Shown: in pieces, positions 1-9,206 of the stretch
Position numbering within the stretch: the stretch's first letter is position 1
Layout: the number at the start of each line of letters is the position of its first letter
Assembly (NCBI RefSeq): GCF_002119765.1
Contig: NZ_CP021112.1
Coordinates: forward strand, 800,501 to 864,500
Source: Pseudorhodoplanes sinuspersici
Lineage (GTDB): Bacteria > Pseudomonadota > Alphaproteobacteria > Rhizobiales > Xanthobacteraceae
Length of the DNA stretch: 64,000 nucleotides
Reading direction: 5' to 3'
Program-made: the position numbers and the translations under genes
Notes under the pieces: model-generated
The model's input: only the letters and a program-made list of their open reading frames with translations
Database searches by the model: none
What the model was told of the DNA's origin: nothing

Positions 1-52
1 GAGTGGCGGTCTTGGGGGCTTCATTCGAACCACCCTGCTGTTGATTGGACAT
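1..52 (-). CDS. N-terminal fragment of an unknown protein, cut by the window edge
   Basis: An ATG on the minus strand at 50-52 is preceded by a good ribosome site (AAAGGA, about 5 bases away) and opens a frame that runs off the left edge. Only 17 residues are visible, beginning MSNQQQGGSNEAPKTAT. They are polar and low in complexity and give no clue to function. The stretch from 53 to 202 is AT-rich and probably holds the promoters for this gene and its divergent neighbour. Confidence 0.5.
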   Translation of the reverse strand, partial: MSNQQQGGSNEAPKTAT

Positions 53-202
53 AGTATTTCCTTTCGAGAAAATCGCTTCAGTAAGTTTTGGTAAGTCTTT
101 CTACTTTTGAGAGATGGCCATCAAAAAATAATCCACAAGTAGCAATCGAAGCTTTATTTCAGAATTGCTGTTCTTGAAGTTCTTCTCCGGCTAGGAATGC
201 AG

Positions 203-397
203 ATGCTTCAGCACACCGACTTTTCCGTCGTCGTGAAGAATAAGGCTCGGCTGCCGAGGCCCTGGCGATGGGAAATCTATCGAGCCGGACGCCGTACTCC
301 GATTGGACATTCCGACGTTTATTTTGAAACCGCGAGTGAAGCCAAACAGGCCGGACAAAAAGCTTTGAAGCTGCTTCTCAGCGAGTTTCCTGAGTAA
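203..397 (+). CDS. small hypothetical protein (about 64 aa)
   Basis: A short basic protein with the core PRPWRWEIYRAGR, followed by an acidic/Ala-rich segment ending in KALKLLLSEFPE. Small proteins of this look (W-x-W-E-I-Y-R-A-G-R, then F-E-T-A-x-E-A) are, from memory, common unannotated proteins in Bradyrhizobium relatives; I know no function for them. I prefer the ATG at 203 because AGGA lies 6 bases upstream. An ATG two codons earlier (197) is possible. It stands alone, facing away from the partial gene at the left edge, with 150 bases of gene-free sequence after it. Confidence 0.6.
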   Translation: MLQHTDFSVVVKNKARLPRPWRWEIYRAGRRTPIGHSDVYFETASEAKQAGQKALKLLLSEFPE

Positions 398-551
398 CGC
401 CACATTGGCCCACCCGCTTATTCTTCGGCCCGCTCGTTTATTCTTCGCAATTCATCTTGGAACACTCATACGGTCGCGGTCAGATCCGATGAACGATCGT
501 CAGCGCACCATACGGAACAAAAAAAGCCGGACGATAAAGGCATACGTCAGC

Positions 552-953
552 TTACGGCAGTCGCGCCAGCGGCAGCACATGATCACGCGTCAGCGGCGCG
601 AGATGCAGTTGCGACAGCATGGCGGCATCGGCCCAAACCGCCTCTTCGATCTCGGCCTGCGGCATGACGGGACCGGCAACATCGAGCGCATAGACCGCGG
701 CCCGCACGCGAAAGCCGGGCTCGTTCGCCGCCGGTGCGTCGAACAGGCCGAGCGGCCGCACGCTCTCGGCGACAACCTGACAACCCAGCTCTTCATCGAT
801 CTCACGCATCAGCGCCGCAACATCGTTCTCGCCGGCATCGCGCTTGCCGCCCGGCTGCATGAAGGCCGCCGTACCGCGCTTTCGCACCAGCAGCAGCCGC
901 CCCGCTTCGTCGCGAATAAGCGCAGCGACGATACTGATGACCTTCTCACTCAC
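552..953 (-). CDS. Nudix hydrolase (MutT-like)
   Basis: A 133-residue Nudix-fold pyrophosphohydrolase, expected to cleave a nucleoside-diphosphate-linked substrate in the cytoplasm with Mg2+ or Mn2+. The Nudix box is complete at residues 36-57: GKRDAGE, seven residues, then REIDEELG. The substrate cannot be read from sequence. I chose the GTG start at 951-953 because GGAGG lies 6 bases upstream and because this start overlaps the ruvB stop codon by 8 bases, which points to translational coupling. A longer frame starting at 1010 would lie inside ruvB. Last gene of the leftward ruv block. House-cleaning of oxidised nucleotides would suit the DNA-repair context, but that is inference. Confidence 0.88.
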   Translation of the reverse strand: MSEKVISIVAALIRDEAGRLLLVRKRGTAAFMQPGGKRDAGENDVAALMREIDEELGCQVVAESVRPLGLFDAPAANEPGFRVRAAVYALDVAGPVMPQAEIEEAVWADAAMLSQLHLAPLTRDHVLPLARLP

Positions 954-1995
954 TCTCGCCCTCCTGCCCGAACAGACCGAATTGCGCCGGATCGCGTGGC
1001 GGCTCGGCAAGCCCGAGATGTTTGAATGCGTGCCCGGTGAGCAGACGCCCGCGCGGCGTGCGCTGCACGAAACCCTTCTGGATCAGGAACGGCTCGATGA
1101 TGTCCTCGATGGCGTCGCGCGGTTCCGACAACGCCGCGGCGATGGTCTCGACGCCGACCGGCCCGCCGCCGTAATTGCGCGCAATCATCGTCAGATAACG
1201 CCGGTCCATCGCATCGAGCCCGGCATTGTCGACCTCCAGCGCGCTCAGCGCCTTGTCAGCGACCACGCGGTCGATCGCCTTGTTGCCGTCGACATGGGCG
1301 AAGTCACGCAGCCGCCGCAGCAGACGTCCGGCAATGCGCGGGGTGCCGCGCGAGCGGCGCGCGATCTCGTTGGCGCCGTCCTTGGTGATGCCGACGCCGA
1401 GCACGCGCGCACCGCGCGTGACGATCAGTTCCAGTTCGGCTTCGGTGTAGAAATTCAGCCGCACCGGAATGCCGAAACGATCGCGCAGCGGATTGGTAAG
1501 GAGGCCTGCGCGCGTGGTCGCGCCGACGAGCGTGAATTTCGACAATTCGATCTTCACCGAACGCGCCGCCGGACCTTCGCCGATGATGAGATCGAGCTGG
1601 AAATCCTCCATCGCCGGATAGAGCACTTCTTCCACCTGCGGATTGAGACGATGGATCTCGTCGATGAACAGGACATCGCGCTCTTCGAGATTGGTGAGCA
1701 AAGCGGCGAGGTCACCGGCCTTGGAAATCACCGGACCGGAGGTCGCGCGGAAATTCACGCCGAGTTCACGCGCGACGATCTGCGCCAGCGTGGTCTTGCC
1801 GAGACCGGGCGGGCCGACGAACAGCACATGATCGAGCGCTTCTTTCCGCGCTTTCGCGGCGCTGATGAAGATATCGAGATTGGCGCGCGCCTTTTCCTGG
1901 CCGATGAAATCGCCAAGCTTCAGCGGCCGCAGCGATGTGTCGGTGTCATCGTCTTCGCGCTTTTCGGGTGAAACAAGGCTGCGCTCGGTCGCCAA
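946..1995 (-). CDS. ruvB: Holliday junction branch-migration ATPase RuvB
   Basis: RuvB is the hexameric AAA+ motor that, loaded by RuvA, drives branch migration of Holliday junctions. Walker A GPPGLGKT lies at residues 61-68, Walker B LFIDE at 109-113, and the arginine-finger region and C-terminal winged helix (family signature [16 protein letters not shown]) follow. At about 349 residues it has the normal length for alphaproteobacterial RuvB. The start is not an ATG: by alignment with remembered RuvB N-termini, the TTG at 1993-1995 ([14 protein letters not shown]) or the ATT just before it fits best. The longer open frame to 2118 overlaps the upstream deaminase and is not credible as protein. 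It starts 2 bases after the deaminase stop, so the two are co-transcribed. Confidence 0.96.
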   Translation of the reverse strand: MATERSLVSPEKREDDDTDTSLRPLKLGDFIGQEKARANLDIFISAAKARKEALDHVLFVGPPGLGKTTLAQIVARELGVNFRATSGPVISKAGDLAALLTNLEERDVLFIDEIHRLNPQVEEVLYPAMEDFQLDLIIGEGPAARSVKIELSKFTLVGATTRAGLLTNPLRDRFGIPVRLNFYTEAELELIVTRGARVLGVGITKDGANEIARRSRGTPRIAGRLLRRLRDFAHVDGNKAIDRVVADKALSALEVDNAGLDAMDRRYLTMIARNYGGGPVGVETIAAALSEPRDAIEDIIEPFLIQKGFVQRTPRGRLLTGHAFKHLGLAEPPRDPAQFGLFGQEGESE

Positions 1996-1997
1996 AA

Positions 1998-2420
1998 TCA
2001 GGTGCCCCGCGAATATTTGTTCGGCAGCAATTCGCCGATCGACACCGCTGACGGCTCCGGCCCGTTCGGCACGATCACCCGTGCCTTGGCATCGTAATCG
2101 TGAATGAGTTCGCGGCACGAACCGCAGGGGGACACCACCTTGATATTCTGATCGGCCTCATACGGCCGTGGATGGCGGACAGCGACGATGGTCTCGATGC
2201 CCTTATCGCCACCTTCGGTGATCGAGCGGCCGATGGCGATGGCTTCCGCACACACCGCCATACGGCCGAGATAGGCATCGATATTCACGCCGGTGATGAT
2301 GCGACCGTCGCGTGTGCGCATCGCTGCACCCACCTCCTGCCAGTCATTGCGATAGCGGTTCTTGATCGCCTCGCTCGCGGCGGCGATCAGTTCCTGATCT
2401 TCTTCACTCAGTTTCGACAC
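1998..2420 (-). CDS. cytidine/blasticidin-S deaminase-like zinc enzyme
   Basis: A small zinc-dependent deaminase of the CDA fold, expected to hydrolyse the amino group of cytidine or a related base. The zinc signature is visible: CAEAIA (Cys ligand plus catalytic Glu) and SPCGSCRE (two Cys ligands). The first part reads [10 protein letters not shown] rather than the GCNVENASYG of classical Cdd, so it looks closer to the blasticidin-S-deaminase-like branch. Two GTG starts are possible: 2418-2420 (AAGG 7 bases upstream, chosen) and 2448-2450 (ten residues longer). It sits between ruvA and ruvB, which are usually adjacent, with a tight junction to ruvB. Substrate uncertain. Confidence 0.85.
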   Translation of the reverse strand: MSKLSEEDQELIAAASEAIKNRYRNDWQEVGAAMRTRDGRIITGVNIDAYLGRMAVCAEAIAIGRSITEGGDKGIETIVAVRHPRPYEADQNIKVVSPCGSCRELIHDYDAKARVIVPNGPEPSAVSIGELLPNKYSRGT

Positions 2421-2454
2421 GCCTGCACCTTGTACAATGTCATTTGGCACAATA

Positions 2455-3072
2455 TCACTTCGCCAGTTCCTTCAGCCCGAAGCGGATCAGCTTCGCTGTG
2501 TCCGCCCCCTCGCCCGCGCCGCGCGAAGCGGCGGCGATCGCGGCGGCCGCCTGCGGCTGACCATAGCCCAGATTGACCAGTGCCGAGATGGCATCGCGCA
2601 CCGGCTGCGGCGCGCGGTGGTCGTCCATGTCGCCTGATAATTTCACAACGGCCGGATCGACATCGCCGAAGGCCGGCACTTTTTCCTTCAATTCCGTCAC
2701 AATGCGTTCGGCCACCTTGGCGCCGACGCCGGGCGTGCGCGAGATCGCCGCCTTGTCGCGCAGCGCAATGGCATTCGCAAGATCGGACGGCCGCAGCGTG
2801 CTGAGCACCGCCAGCGCCACCTTCGCGCCGACCCCCTGCACCGTCTGCAGCAGTCGGAACCATTCGCGCTCCACCTCGCTCGCAAACCCGAACAGCCGGA
2901 TCTGATCCTCGCGCACATGCGTCTCGATCGACAGCGTCGTCGCCTCGCCCGGCGACGGCAGCGATTGCAGCGTCCGGGCCGAACAATGGACCTGATAGCC
3001 GACGCCATGCACGTCGACGATCACATAGTCTTCACCGTAAGAATCGATAGTGCCTTTGAGCTTGCCAATCAT
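2455..3072 (-). CDS. ruvA: Holliday junction DNA-binding protein RuvA
   Basis: RuvA tetramers clamp the four-way junction and load RuvB. The 205-residue protein begins with the typical OB-fold N-terminus ([20 protein letters not shown]). Two helix-hairpin-helix DNA-binding motifs follow, [14 protein letters not shown] at about 78-91 and [13 protein letters not shown] at about 112-124. A flexible acidic linker leads to the C-terminal RuvB-binding three-helix domain ([20 protein letters not shown]). Length and architecture are normal. It lies 70 bases downstream of ruvC and is followed by the deaminase gene, whose longer possible start lies only 4 bases beyond the ruvA stop. Confidence 0.97.
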   Translation of the reverse strand: MIGKLKGTIDSYGEDYVIVDVHGVGYQVHCSARTLQSLPSPGEATTLSIETHVREDQIRLFGFASEVEREWFRLLQTVQGVGAKVALAVLSTLRPSDLANAIALRDKAAISRTPGVGAKVAERIVTELKEKVPAFGDVDPAVVKLSGDMDDHRAPQPVRDAISALVNLGYGQPQAAAAIAAASRGAGEGADTAKLIRFGLKELAK

Positions 3073-3142
3073 CGCTGTTCAGGATGCGAACCATGTCGCC
3101 GTTTTTGGGGCATCGGAATCCGGGCCACAGCCGTCATGTTTT

Positions 3143-3649
3143 TCAGGCTCCGACCACGCGCAATTCGGCCCGTGCGCGATGGTGCGCATGGGTGATGGCG
3201 ATCGCCAGTGCGTCGGCCGCATCGTGCGAGCGAGGATTGGCTTTCGGCAGCAATACGTCGATCATCATGCGGATCTGCGCCTTCTCGGCGTGACCGGCGC
3301 CGACCACAGTCTTCTTCACGAGGTTCGGTGCGTACTCCGCGACCGCGAGGCCGGCGCGCGCCGGGATCAGCATGGCGATGCCGCGCGCCTGGCCAAGCTT
3401 CAGGGTCGCGGCGCCATCGCGATTGACGAAGGTCGCCTCCACCGCTGCCTCGTCGGGTGCGAACTCCTCGACCACCCTCGCCAGGCCATCGTGGATCGCC
3501 ACCAGCCGTTCGGCCAAAGCGGCGCGCTCATGCGTCTCGACGGAACCGCAGGCGAGAAACACCAGCTTGTTGCCCTCGCAGGCGATCACGCCCCAGCCGG
3601 TACGGCGGAGACCGGGATCGATGCCGAGAATGCGAATCGGGCGCTTCAT
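3143..3649 (-). CDS. ruvC: crossover junction endodeoxyribonuclease RuvC
   Basis: RuvC resolves Holliday junctions by paired symmetrical cuts, working with RuvAB. The 168-residue protein has the RNase H-like fold, with the four acidic catalytic positions in place: D11 ([12 protein letters not shown]), E71 (VEATFVNRD), D143 and D146 ([11 protein letters not shown]). I chose the ATG at 3647-3649 ([13 protein letters not shown]); the longer open frame upstream has no RuvC homology and runs into the divergent TSUP gene. First gene of the leftward ruv block. Its promoter must lie in the 100 bases between it and the TSUP start at 3750. Confidence 0.97.
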   Translation of the reverse strand: MKRPIRILGIDPGLRRTGWGVIACEGNKLVFLACGSVETHERAALAERLVAIHDGLARVVEEFAPDEAAVEATFVNRDGAATLKLGQARGIAMLIPARAGLAVAEYAPNLVKKTVVGAGHAEKAQIRMMIDVLLPKANPRSHDAADALAIAITHAHHRARAELRVVGA

Positions 3650-3749
3650 GCTGCCGCTCTGATAGCACGCCGGACGCATGGAAGGCGCGCGTCGCAGGCC
3701 CTCACAGCCCCCAGGCCGGCCTGATAAGCAGTTTTTTGCCGGGGGTTCC

Positions 3750-4529
3750 GTGATCGAATTACCTAATCTAGCGACGTTTTCCACTGTCATGGCCGAACCG
3801 CGCTTCATCGCTGGCGTCGGTGCCGCCGTGCTCGCCGGCATCGTGCGCGGTTTTTCCGGCTTCGGCTCGGCGCTGATCTATGTGCCGCTGATGGCGGCGA
3901 TCTACGATCCGAAGATCGCGACGGTCTCGTTCGTGATCGCCGACTATCTCAGCATGTCGCCCTATTTTGTGCAGGCCTTCCGCAAGTGCCATTGGCGTGA
4001 CGTGCTGCCTGCCTTCCTCGCTGCCGCAACCACCGTGCCTTTGGGCACGATGCTGCAGAAGACTGCCGATCCGATCGCCTTGCGCTGGGGCATGGCCGCC
4101 TTCGTCACGCTGTTCGTGGTGCTGCTGGCGGCCGGATGGCGCTATCACAGCAAACCGAATATGGCCGGCGCGATTGGGGCCGGCGCCCTGTCCGGCATCG
4201 CCGGCGGCGCAACGCAGATGTCGGGCCCGCCGCTGATCCTGTTCTGGCTGAGCGGCCCGCATCCCGCGCCAGCGGTGCGGTTCAACCTGATGGCGTGTCT
4301 CGCGCTGATCGGCTTCACACTGGTCCTCAGCTATGCGATCCAGGATCTGTTCAAGGCGACGCCCATCGCCCTCGGGCTGCTGCTCTGGCCGATCTACATC
4401 GTTTCGGTTTTCCTCGGCGCCACTCTGTTCGGCCGCACATCCGATCGCAGCTACCGCCGCATCGCCTATCTCATCATCGCCGCCTCGGCGGTGTTCAGCC
4501 TCCCCCTGTTCGATTCCTGGTTTCGGTGA
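3750..4529 (+). CDS. TSUP (TauE/SafE) family membrane carrier, first of a tandem pair
   Basis: A 259-residue integral membrane protein of the sulfite exporter TauE/SafE family, made of about eight hydrophobic helices. The family signature [20 protein letters not shown] lies near residue 30, and a second inverted-repeat half follows after [16 protein letters not shown]. Family members move small organic or sulfur-containing anions, but the substrate cannot be told. The GTG start at 3750 has a GGGGG stretch 4 bases upstream and makes the N-terminus align without gaps with the next gene (both have 16 residues before D/E-P-R-F), which decides the start over ATG 3789. Its stop overlaps the next start by one base (TGATG). 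Confidence 0.9.
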   Translation: MIELPNLATFSTVMAEPRFIAGVGAAVLAGIVRGFSGFGSALIYVPLMAAIYDPKIATVSFVIADYLSMSPYFVQAFRKCHWRDVLPAFLAAATTVPLGTMLQKTADPIALRWGMAAFVTLFVVLLAAGWRYHSKPNMAGAIGAGALSGIAGGATQMSGPPLILFWLSGPHPAPAVRFNLMACLALIGFTLVLSYAIQDLFKATPIALGLLLWPIYIVSVFLGATLFGRTSDRSYRRIAYLIIAASAVFSLPLFDSWFR

Positions 4530-5308
4530 TGACCGAAGTATTTTCAGCGCAGGCCTTCAACACCGTCATTTACGACCCGCGCTTCGTCGCCGCTGTCGGC
4601 GTGGCGTTCCTGTCGGGCCTTGTGCGCGGCTTTTCCGGTTTCGGCTCGGCATTGATCTATATCCCGCTGATGGCGGCAATCTACGAACCGCGAGTGGCGG
4701 CGATCACGCTGCTGCTGACCGATTTCACGTCCAGCGCACCATTCACCGTGCCGCAGACGCGGCGCTGCAACTGGCGCGAGGTCGCTCCGGTCTGTCTTGC
4801 GGCAGCAGCGACGATCCCGTTCGGCGTGCTGGCGTTGCAATATCTCGATCAGACGATCCTGCGATGGGGCGCCGTGGCGCTGATCACCGCCCTGCTGGCG
4901 GTGCTGGTGAGCGGCTGGCGCTATCACGCCGAACCGAGATTATCGGCGTCGGTCGGCGTCGGGCTTTTCGCAGGCTTCGGATCGGGCGCATTGCAGATCG
5001 CCGGCCCGCCGGCCATCATCTACTGGCTTGGCGGACCGGGCAGCGCTTCGATCATTCGCGCCAACCTGATGGTCTATCTGACCTCGACGCAGCTCGTAGC
5101 TTTCCCGCTCTATTACATCCGCGGGCTGTTCAGCGCCGATGTGATTATCCTCTCGCTATTGCTCGGTCCGATCTTCATTGGATCGATGCTGCTTGGATCG
5201 CGGATGTTCAAGGGCGCCTCAGACACAGTCTACCGCCGCGCCGCCTATATCATCATCGCCTTGTCGGCGCTGGTGAGCCTGCCGCTGTTCGATGAACTGA
5301 TCCAGTGA
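4529..5308 (+). CDS. TSUP (TauE/SafE) family membrane carrier, second of a tandem pair
   Basis: Also 259 residues, a clear paralogue of the preceding gene: both carry [12 protein letters not shown][VI]PLMAAIY, then a WRYH[SA][KE]P loop and S[GA]PP[LA]I near the middle, and both end in SLPLFD. The ATG at 4529 overlaps the TGA of the first gene by one base, so the two are translationally coupled. Equal length and adjacency suggest a tandem duplication that has since diverged. The pair may work as a heterodimer or as two carriers with different substrates; the sequence does not say which. The next gene, chrA, converges from the other strand with only 17 bases between. Confidence 0.9.
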   Translation: MTEVFSAQAFNTVIYDPRFVAAVGVAFLSGLVRGFSGFGSALIYIPLMAAIYEPRVAAITLLLTDFTSSAPFTVPQTRRCNWREVAPVCLAAAATIPFGVLALQYLDQTILRWGAVALITALLAVLVSGWRYHAEPRLSASVGVGLFAGFGSGALQIAGPPAIIYWLGGPGSASIIRANLMVYLTSTQLVAFPLYYIRGLFSADVIILSLLLGPIFIGSMLLGSRMFKGASDTVYRRAAYIIIALSALVSLPLFDELIQ

Positions 5309-5325
5309 GAGGCCATTGCGGCGGG

Positions 5326-6540
5326 TCAGGTCATCCCCAGGATCGCGCCGGCGATCGCGCACAGGACGACAACCAGCCATGGCGGCGTTTTCCACATCGT
5401 CAGCAGCAGGAACGCCGCGGCACCCACGGCAAAATCCCAGCGGCTCAAAATCCCGGATGTCCAGACCGGGTGGTAGAGCGCGGCCAGCAGCAGGCCGACG
5501 ACGGCGGCGTTGACGCCCTTGAGCGCCGCCTGCGCGGCCGGTCGCGTCCGCAATATGTTCCAGAACGGCAAGGCGCCGACGATCAGCAGAAACGACGGCA
5601 GGAACACCGCGACGAGGCACAGCGCGGCTCCCGCCCAGCCGTTCGGCTGCGGCCCCATCGCTGCGCCGAGGAAAGCAGCAAAGGTGAAAAGCGGGCCGGG
5701 CACGGCCTGCGCCGCACCGTAACCGGCGAGAAAGACATCGTTCGACACCCAACCAGGCGGTACGACTTCGGCCTGAAGCAGCGGCAGGACGACGTGGCCG
5801 CCGCCGAACACCAGCGATCCCGCGCGATAGAATGAATCGAAAAGAGCAAGGCTCTGGCTCGGAAAGGCCGCCGCGGCGAGCGGCAGCCCGACAAGCAGCG
5901 AGAAGAAGATGGCCAATGCTGCAACAGCCACAGTCCGGCTGACCGGCGACGGCAGCGCCACCTGACCTTCAGGCCCGCCATCGCGGAAGAGGGCCAGCCC
6001 CACCAGTCCGCCTAGAACGATGGCTCCGACCTGTCCCCATGCCATCGGAATAGCCAGGGTCAATGCCGCCGCTGCCACAGCCAGCGTCGCCCGCTCGCGA
6101 TCGGGAGCCAGGCTGCGCATCATGCCGAGCACGGCCTGCGCGACAACGGCCACCGCCGCGATCTTGAGCCCGTGCAACCAGCCGCTGCCGAGCGCGTCAC
6201 CGATGCTGGCGACGCTGTACGCGAACAGCACCATGGCGATGGCGGACGGCAAGGTGAACCCGAGCCACGCGGCAAAGCCGCCGGCAAAACCGGCCCGCAG
6301 GAGACCGACAGCGATGCCGACCTGGCTGCTCGCCGGCCCCGGCAAGAACTGGCACAGGGCGACAAGATCGGCATAGTCCTTGTCGTCGAGCCATTTGCGG
6401 CGGGCAACGAATTCGTTGCGGAAATAGCCGAGGTGGGCGATGGGACCGCCGAAGCTTGTCAGCCCGAGCCGCAGAAAGACGGTGAAGACTTCAGAGAGCG
6501 ACCTGTGCTTCCGCACAGTCAGATCGTGATCGCCCGCCAT
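5326..6540 (-). CDS. chrA: chromate transporter ChrA (long, two-domain form)
   Basis: An inner-membrane CHR-family carrier, known in other bacteria to export chromate. The 404 residues form two homologous CHR halves. The first carries the signature FLRLGLTSFGGPIAHLGYFR and later CQFLPGPASSQVGIAVG. The second has the parallel GSLVFGGGHVVLPLLQAEV and GAAQAVPGPLFTFAAFLGA. The start MAGDHDL at 6538-6540 is preceded by AGGGGAA; upstream in-frame codons look non-coding. It stands alone with no chrB regulator, so the true substrate (chromate, sulfate or another oxyanion) is not established here. It faces the TSUP pair tail to tail. Confidence 0.92.
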   Translation of the reverse strand: MAGDHDLTVRKHRSLSEVFTVFLRLGLTSFGGPIAHLGYFRNEFVARRKWLDDKDYADLVALCQFLPGPASSQVGIAVGLLRAGFAGGFAAWLGFTLPSAIAMVLFAYSVASIGDALGSGWLHGLKIAAVAVVAQAVLGMMRSLAPDRERATLAVAAAALTLAIPMAWGQVGAIVLGGLVGLALFRDGGPEGQVALPSPVSRTVAVAALAIFFSLLVGLPLAAAAFPSQSLALFDSFYRAGSLVFGGGHVVLPLLQAEVVPPGWVSNDVFLAGYGAAQAVPGPLFTFAAFLGAAMGPQPNGWAGAALCLVAVFLPSFLLIVGALPFWNILRTRPAAQAALKGVNAAVVGLLLAALYHPVWTSGILSRWDFAVGAAAFLLLTMWKTPPWLVVVLCAIAGAILGMT

Positions 6541-6719
6541 GGATTCCCCTGACAGAAATTCTGCCCTCCCGGCGGAGCACAGTCGCAAGTATCGACGGGC
6601 GCAAGTAACCGGACGAAGTAACAATCTGATGTCGTCGCGGGGCAGCAATCTCCGGCGAATTTCAGGACCGCTTCAAGCCCCGGACCATGACCGAACGGCC
6701 CCGGTCGCCCTGCGCAACG

Positions 6720-7466
6720 TTACGCGCTCATCTTCGACATCAGCGAATCCGAGACTTCAAAATTCGCATAGACGTTCTGCACGTCGTCGCTTTCTTCCAG
6801 CACCTCGATCATGCGCAGCAGCTTTTCGCCCTGCTCGTCATCGACGGCGAGCGTGTTCTGCGGCTTCCAGATCAATGCCGACTTGCGCGGCTCGCCGAAT
6901 TTGGCTTCCAGTGCCTTCGATACTTCAGCGAGCGCGTCCTGCGCGGTGTAGATTTCGTGGCCGGTCTCGCTCGAGATCACATCGTCCGCGCCGGCATCGA
7001 TGGCCGCTTCCAGCATCGCATCGGCGCTGGCGACATCGGCATTGAACTCGACGATGCCGACATGATCGAACATGAAGGACACAGCGCCGGTTTCGGCCAT
7101 GTTGCCGCCGTTCTTGGTGAAGGCGGAACGCACATCGCCGGCGGTGCGGTTGCGGTTGTCGGTCAGCACCTCGACAATGATGGCAACGCCGCCGGGACCA
7201 TAGCCCTCGTAGCGCACCTCATCGTAACTCTCCGCGTCGCCGCCCTGGCTCTTCTTGATGGCGCGCTCGATATTGTCCTTGGGCATGTTTTCCGCGCGAG
7301 CGGCGATGATCGCGGCCCGCAGACGCGGATTAAAGTTCGGATCGGGCATGCCCATCTTGGCAGCGACGGTGATTTCCCGGCCGAGCTTGGAGAACAGCTT
7401 GGAGCGCGCCTTATCCTGGCGCCCCTTGCGGTGCATGATGTTCTTGAATTGGGAATGACCTGCCAT
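6720..7466 (-). CDS. yebC: YebC/PmpR family (TACO1-like) regulatory or translation factor
   Basis: A 248-residue cytoplasmic YebC-family protein. The hallmark N-terminus [15 protein letters not shown], then [14 protein letters not shown], and the GYGPGGVAI motif are all present. Family members have been described as DNA-binding regulators (PmpR) and, more recently, as factors that help ribosomes through proline-rich stretches, as does mitochondrial TACO1. Which applies here is unknown. I placed the start at 7464-7466 because homologues begin MAGHSQFKN. In alphaproteobacteria yebC often lies upstream of ruvC; here it is about 3 kb away, separated by chrA and the TSUP genes. Confidence 0.95.
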   Translation of the reverse strand: MAGHSQFKNIMHRKGRQDKARSKLFSKLGREITVAAKMGMPDPNFNPRLRAAIIAARAENMPKDNIERAIKKSQGGDAESYDEVRYEGYGPGGVAIIVEVLTDNRNRTAGDVRSAFTKNGGNMAETGAVSFMFDHVGIVEFNADVASADAMLEAAIDAGADDVISSETGHEIYTAQDALAEVSKALEAKFGEPRKSALIWKPQNTLAVDDEQGEKLLRMIEVLEESDDVQNVYANFEVSDSLMSKMSA

Positions 7467-7553
7467 GTTCCGGACCGACGCAATCAAGTGAGATTCTGCG
7501 CGGCGTTATAGGCGAGGCGTCGGCGAAAATCCAGAACGCGGGCTTTGCGAAAT

Positions 7554-8111
7554 TCAGAGCATTTCCGGCTTGAAATAGCGCCGATAGCTGACCTCCCGGC
7601 CCGAAATCATGAACCGGCCGTCGCCCCGGTAATGGACGGTGCGCGGAAAACGCGGCCGCTCCGCGACATGCGCCTTCACCACCTCCCAGACGAACAGGCT
7701 GTATTTTTTGACCAGCCTGGCGTCGGCCAGACGGCATTCGAAATTGGCATAACATTCCTTGATCAGCGGCGCCTTCACCTCGGTTGCAGGCTCAGCGGTC
7801 AGACCGAATTGCGCGAACTTGTCGATGTCGGCGCCGGAAGAGTTGCCGATGCCGATCACGGTGCGGATCAGATCTTCGGTCGGAACATTGATGACACACT
7901 CGCGGCTGCGCCGGACCATCTCGAAGCTGTGATTGTTTTGCCAGATGTAACAGCCGATCAGAGACGGCGAGAATTCCATGATCATGTGCCAGCCCATGGT
8001 CATGATGTTGTTCTCGCCCTTCCAGTGCGAGGAGACCAGCACGATCGGTCCAGGCTCGATGAAACGGCGGACGTCGGAAACGGGGAAGTCGGTCTTGCGA
8101 TATGTTTTCAT
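7554..8111 (-). CDS. flavin reductase-like FMN-binding split-barrel protein
   Basis: A 185-residue flavoprotein of the flavin-reductase-like/DIM6-NTAB split-barrel family. The features seen are PGPIVLVSS near the N-terminus, then NNIMTMGWHMIMEFSPSLIGCYI, and a conserved CVINVPTEDL segment, which match the FMN phosphate and ring-binding strands of the family. Members either reduce free flavin for a partner monooxygenase or act alone on small molecules; no partner oxygenase is adjacent. It ends 34 bases before the start of nothing else on this strand, and the metallo-hydrolase gene lies just upstream on the same strand (its stop is at 8146), so the two may share a transcript. Confidence 0.85.
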   Translation of the reverse strand: MKTYRKTDFPVSDVRRFIEPGPIVLVSSHWKGENNIMTMGWHMIMEFSPSLIGCYIWQNNHSFEMVRRSRECVINVPTEDLIRTVIGIGNSSGADIDKFAQFGLTAEPATEVKAPLIKECYANFECRLADARLVKKYSLFVWEVVKAHVAERPRFPRTVHYRGDGRFMISGREVSYRRYFKPEML

Positions 8112-8145
8112 CCCGCTCCAACATCCGACAATCGGCTTCGATCTG

Positions 8146-9132
8146 TTACAGCACCGTCTGCATCGGCGCGGCGAAGTAGCGATAGGCGTCGCCCTGCTTG
8201 GCGAGATAACCCACGCCCGGCCATGGAAAGTGATACGACACGAATGGCATGCGCTGCGATGCCAGCATGTCGAACACTTTCAGCCGGCTGGCGACGCCCT
8301 GCGCACCGTCGGTATCGAAAGCGAAAGCCACACGCGGCGTCTGCGTCGAGATCACGGCGTGATGGGCGATATCGCCGGAATTGAGCAGCGTTTTGCCTTC
8401 CGAGGTGACGACGTAAATCGTATGCCCGACGGTATGGCCCGGCGCCGCCATCGCCTGAATGCCGGGCAAGATCTCCTGCCCGTCCTTCACAAACACCATA
8501 CGATCCTTGTTCGGCAGAAGATGCCGCCGCGTGCCCTCGATCATCGGCTTCATCATGTCGCCCTTAGCCTTGGACTCGTCGGTCCAGAAATCGAAATCGG
8601 CCTGCGACATGTAAATCTTTGCATTCGGGAAATTTGGCGCACCGGCGGCCGAGATCAATCCCCAACAATGGTCGGGATGCGCATGGGTCAGCACCACGGC
8701 GTCGACGTCTTTCGGATCGATACCCGCGGCTTTCAAATTGGCGAGCAGGCGGCCGCTCTTCGGCCCGAACATTTTCGAGCCGCCATCGCCGGTATCGAAC
8801 AGCACGAGTTGATTGCCGGTATTGATCAGCAACGTATTCTGATCCATTTCGACATTGTCGGTCGGCAGGAAATTGTCGGCCAGAATCTTCGCCATATCTG
8901 CCTTGGACACGCCAGAGAATATGCCATCGCTTGGCGCACCAAGCGAGAGCGGGCCATCCGAAATCACCGTCGCCTCGAAAGCGCCAAGCTTGAAGCGATA
9001 GAAGGCGGGCGCCTGCACGTTCTGCATCGGCGCCTTCGCAAAGGCGTTACTGGTCGGCAATGCACCTGCGGCGACCAAAGCCGACAGGCCGGCAAGATAT
9101 TGCCGGCGATTGAATATGGTTTGATTCAGCAT
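8146..9132 (-). CDS. exported MBL-fold metallo-hydrolase
   Basis: A 328-residue metallo-beta-lactamase-fold hydrolase. The metal-binding core reads LTHAHPDHCWGL (HxHxDH), with a third His in GHTVGHTIYV, the bridging Asp in LLNSGDIAHHAV and a late His in VSYHFPWPGVGY. The N-terminus has NRRQYLAGLSALVAAGALP, a twin-arginine-type export signal, so the enzyme is probably folded with its metal before export to the periplasm. Similar sequences are annotated as lactonases or generic MBL proteins. The substrate is unknown. The start ATG at 9130-9132 has a GGAGA site upstream. It may share a transcript with the flavin-reductase-like gene downstream. Confidence 0.87.
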   Translation of the reverse strand: MLNQTIFNRRQYLAGLSALVAAGALPTSNAFAKAPMQNVQAPAFYRFKLGAFEATVISDGPLSLGAPSDGIFSGVSKADMAKILADNFLPTDNVEMDQNTLLINTGNQLVLFDTGDGGSKMFGPKSGRLLANLKAAGIDPKDVDAVVLTHAHPDHCWGLISAAGAPNFPNAKIYMSQADFDFWTDESKAKGDMMKPMIEGTRRHLLPNKDRMVFVKDGQEILPGIQAMAAPGHTVGHTIYVVTSEGKTLLNSGDIAHHAVISTQTPRVAFAFDTDGAQGVASRLKVFDMLASQRMPFVSYHFPWPGVGYLAKQGDAYRYFAAPMQTVL

Positions 9133-9206
9133 GACATGATCTCCGGAAAACGAACAGTCTGATACCGGATCAATCGCGTTGTCGCGACAATTCTATGACC
9201 GGCGCA

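Noticed and set aside
405-1025. A 206-residue plus-strand frame
   Set aside because: Antisense to the Nudix gene and the end of ruvB; it has the Arg/His-rich composition of a shadow frame.
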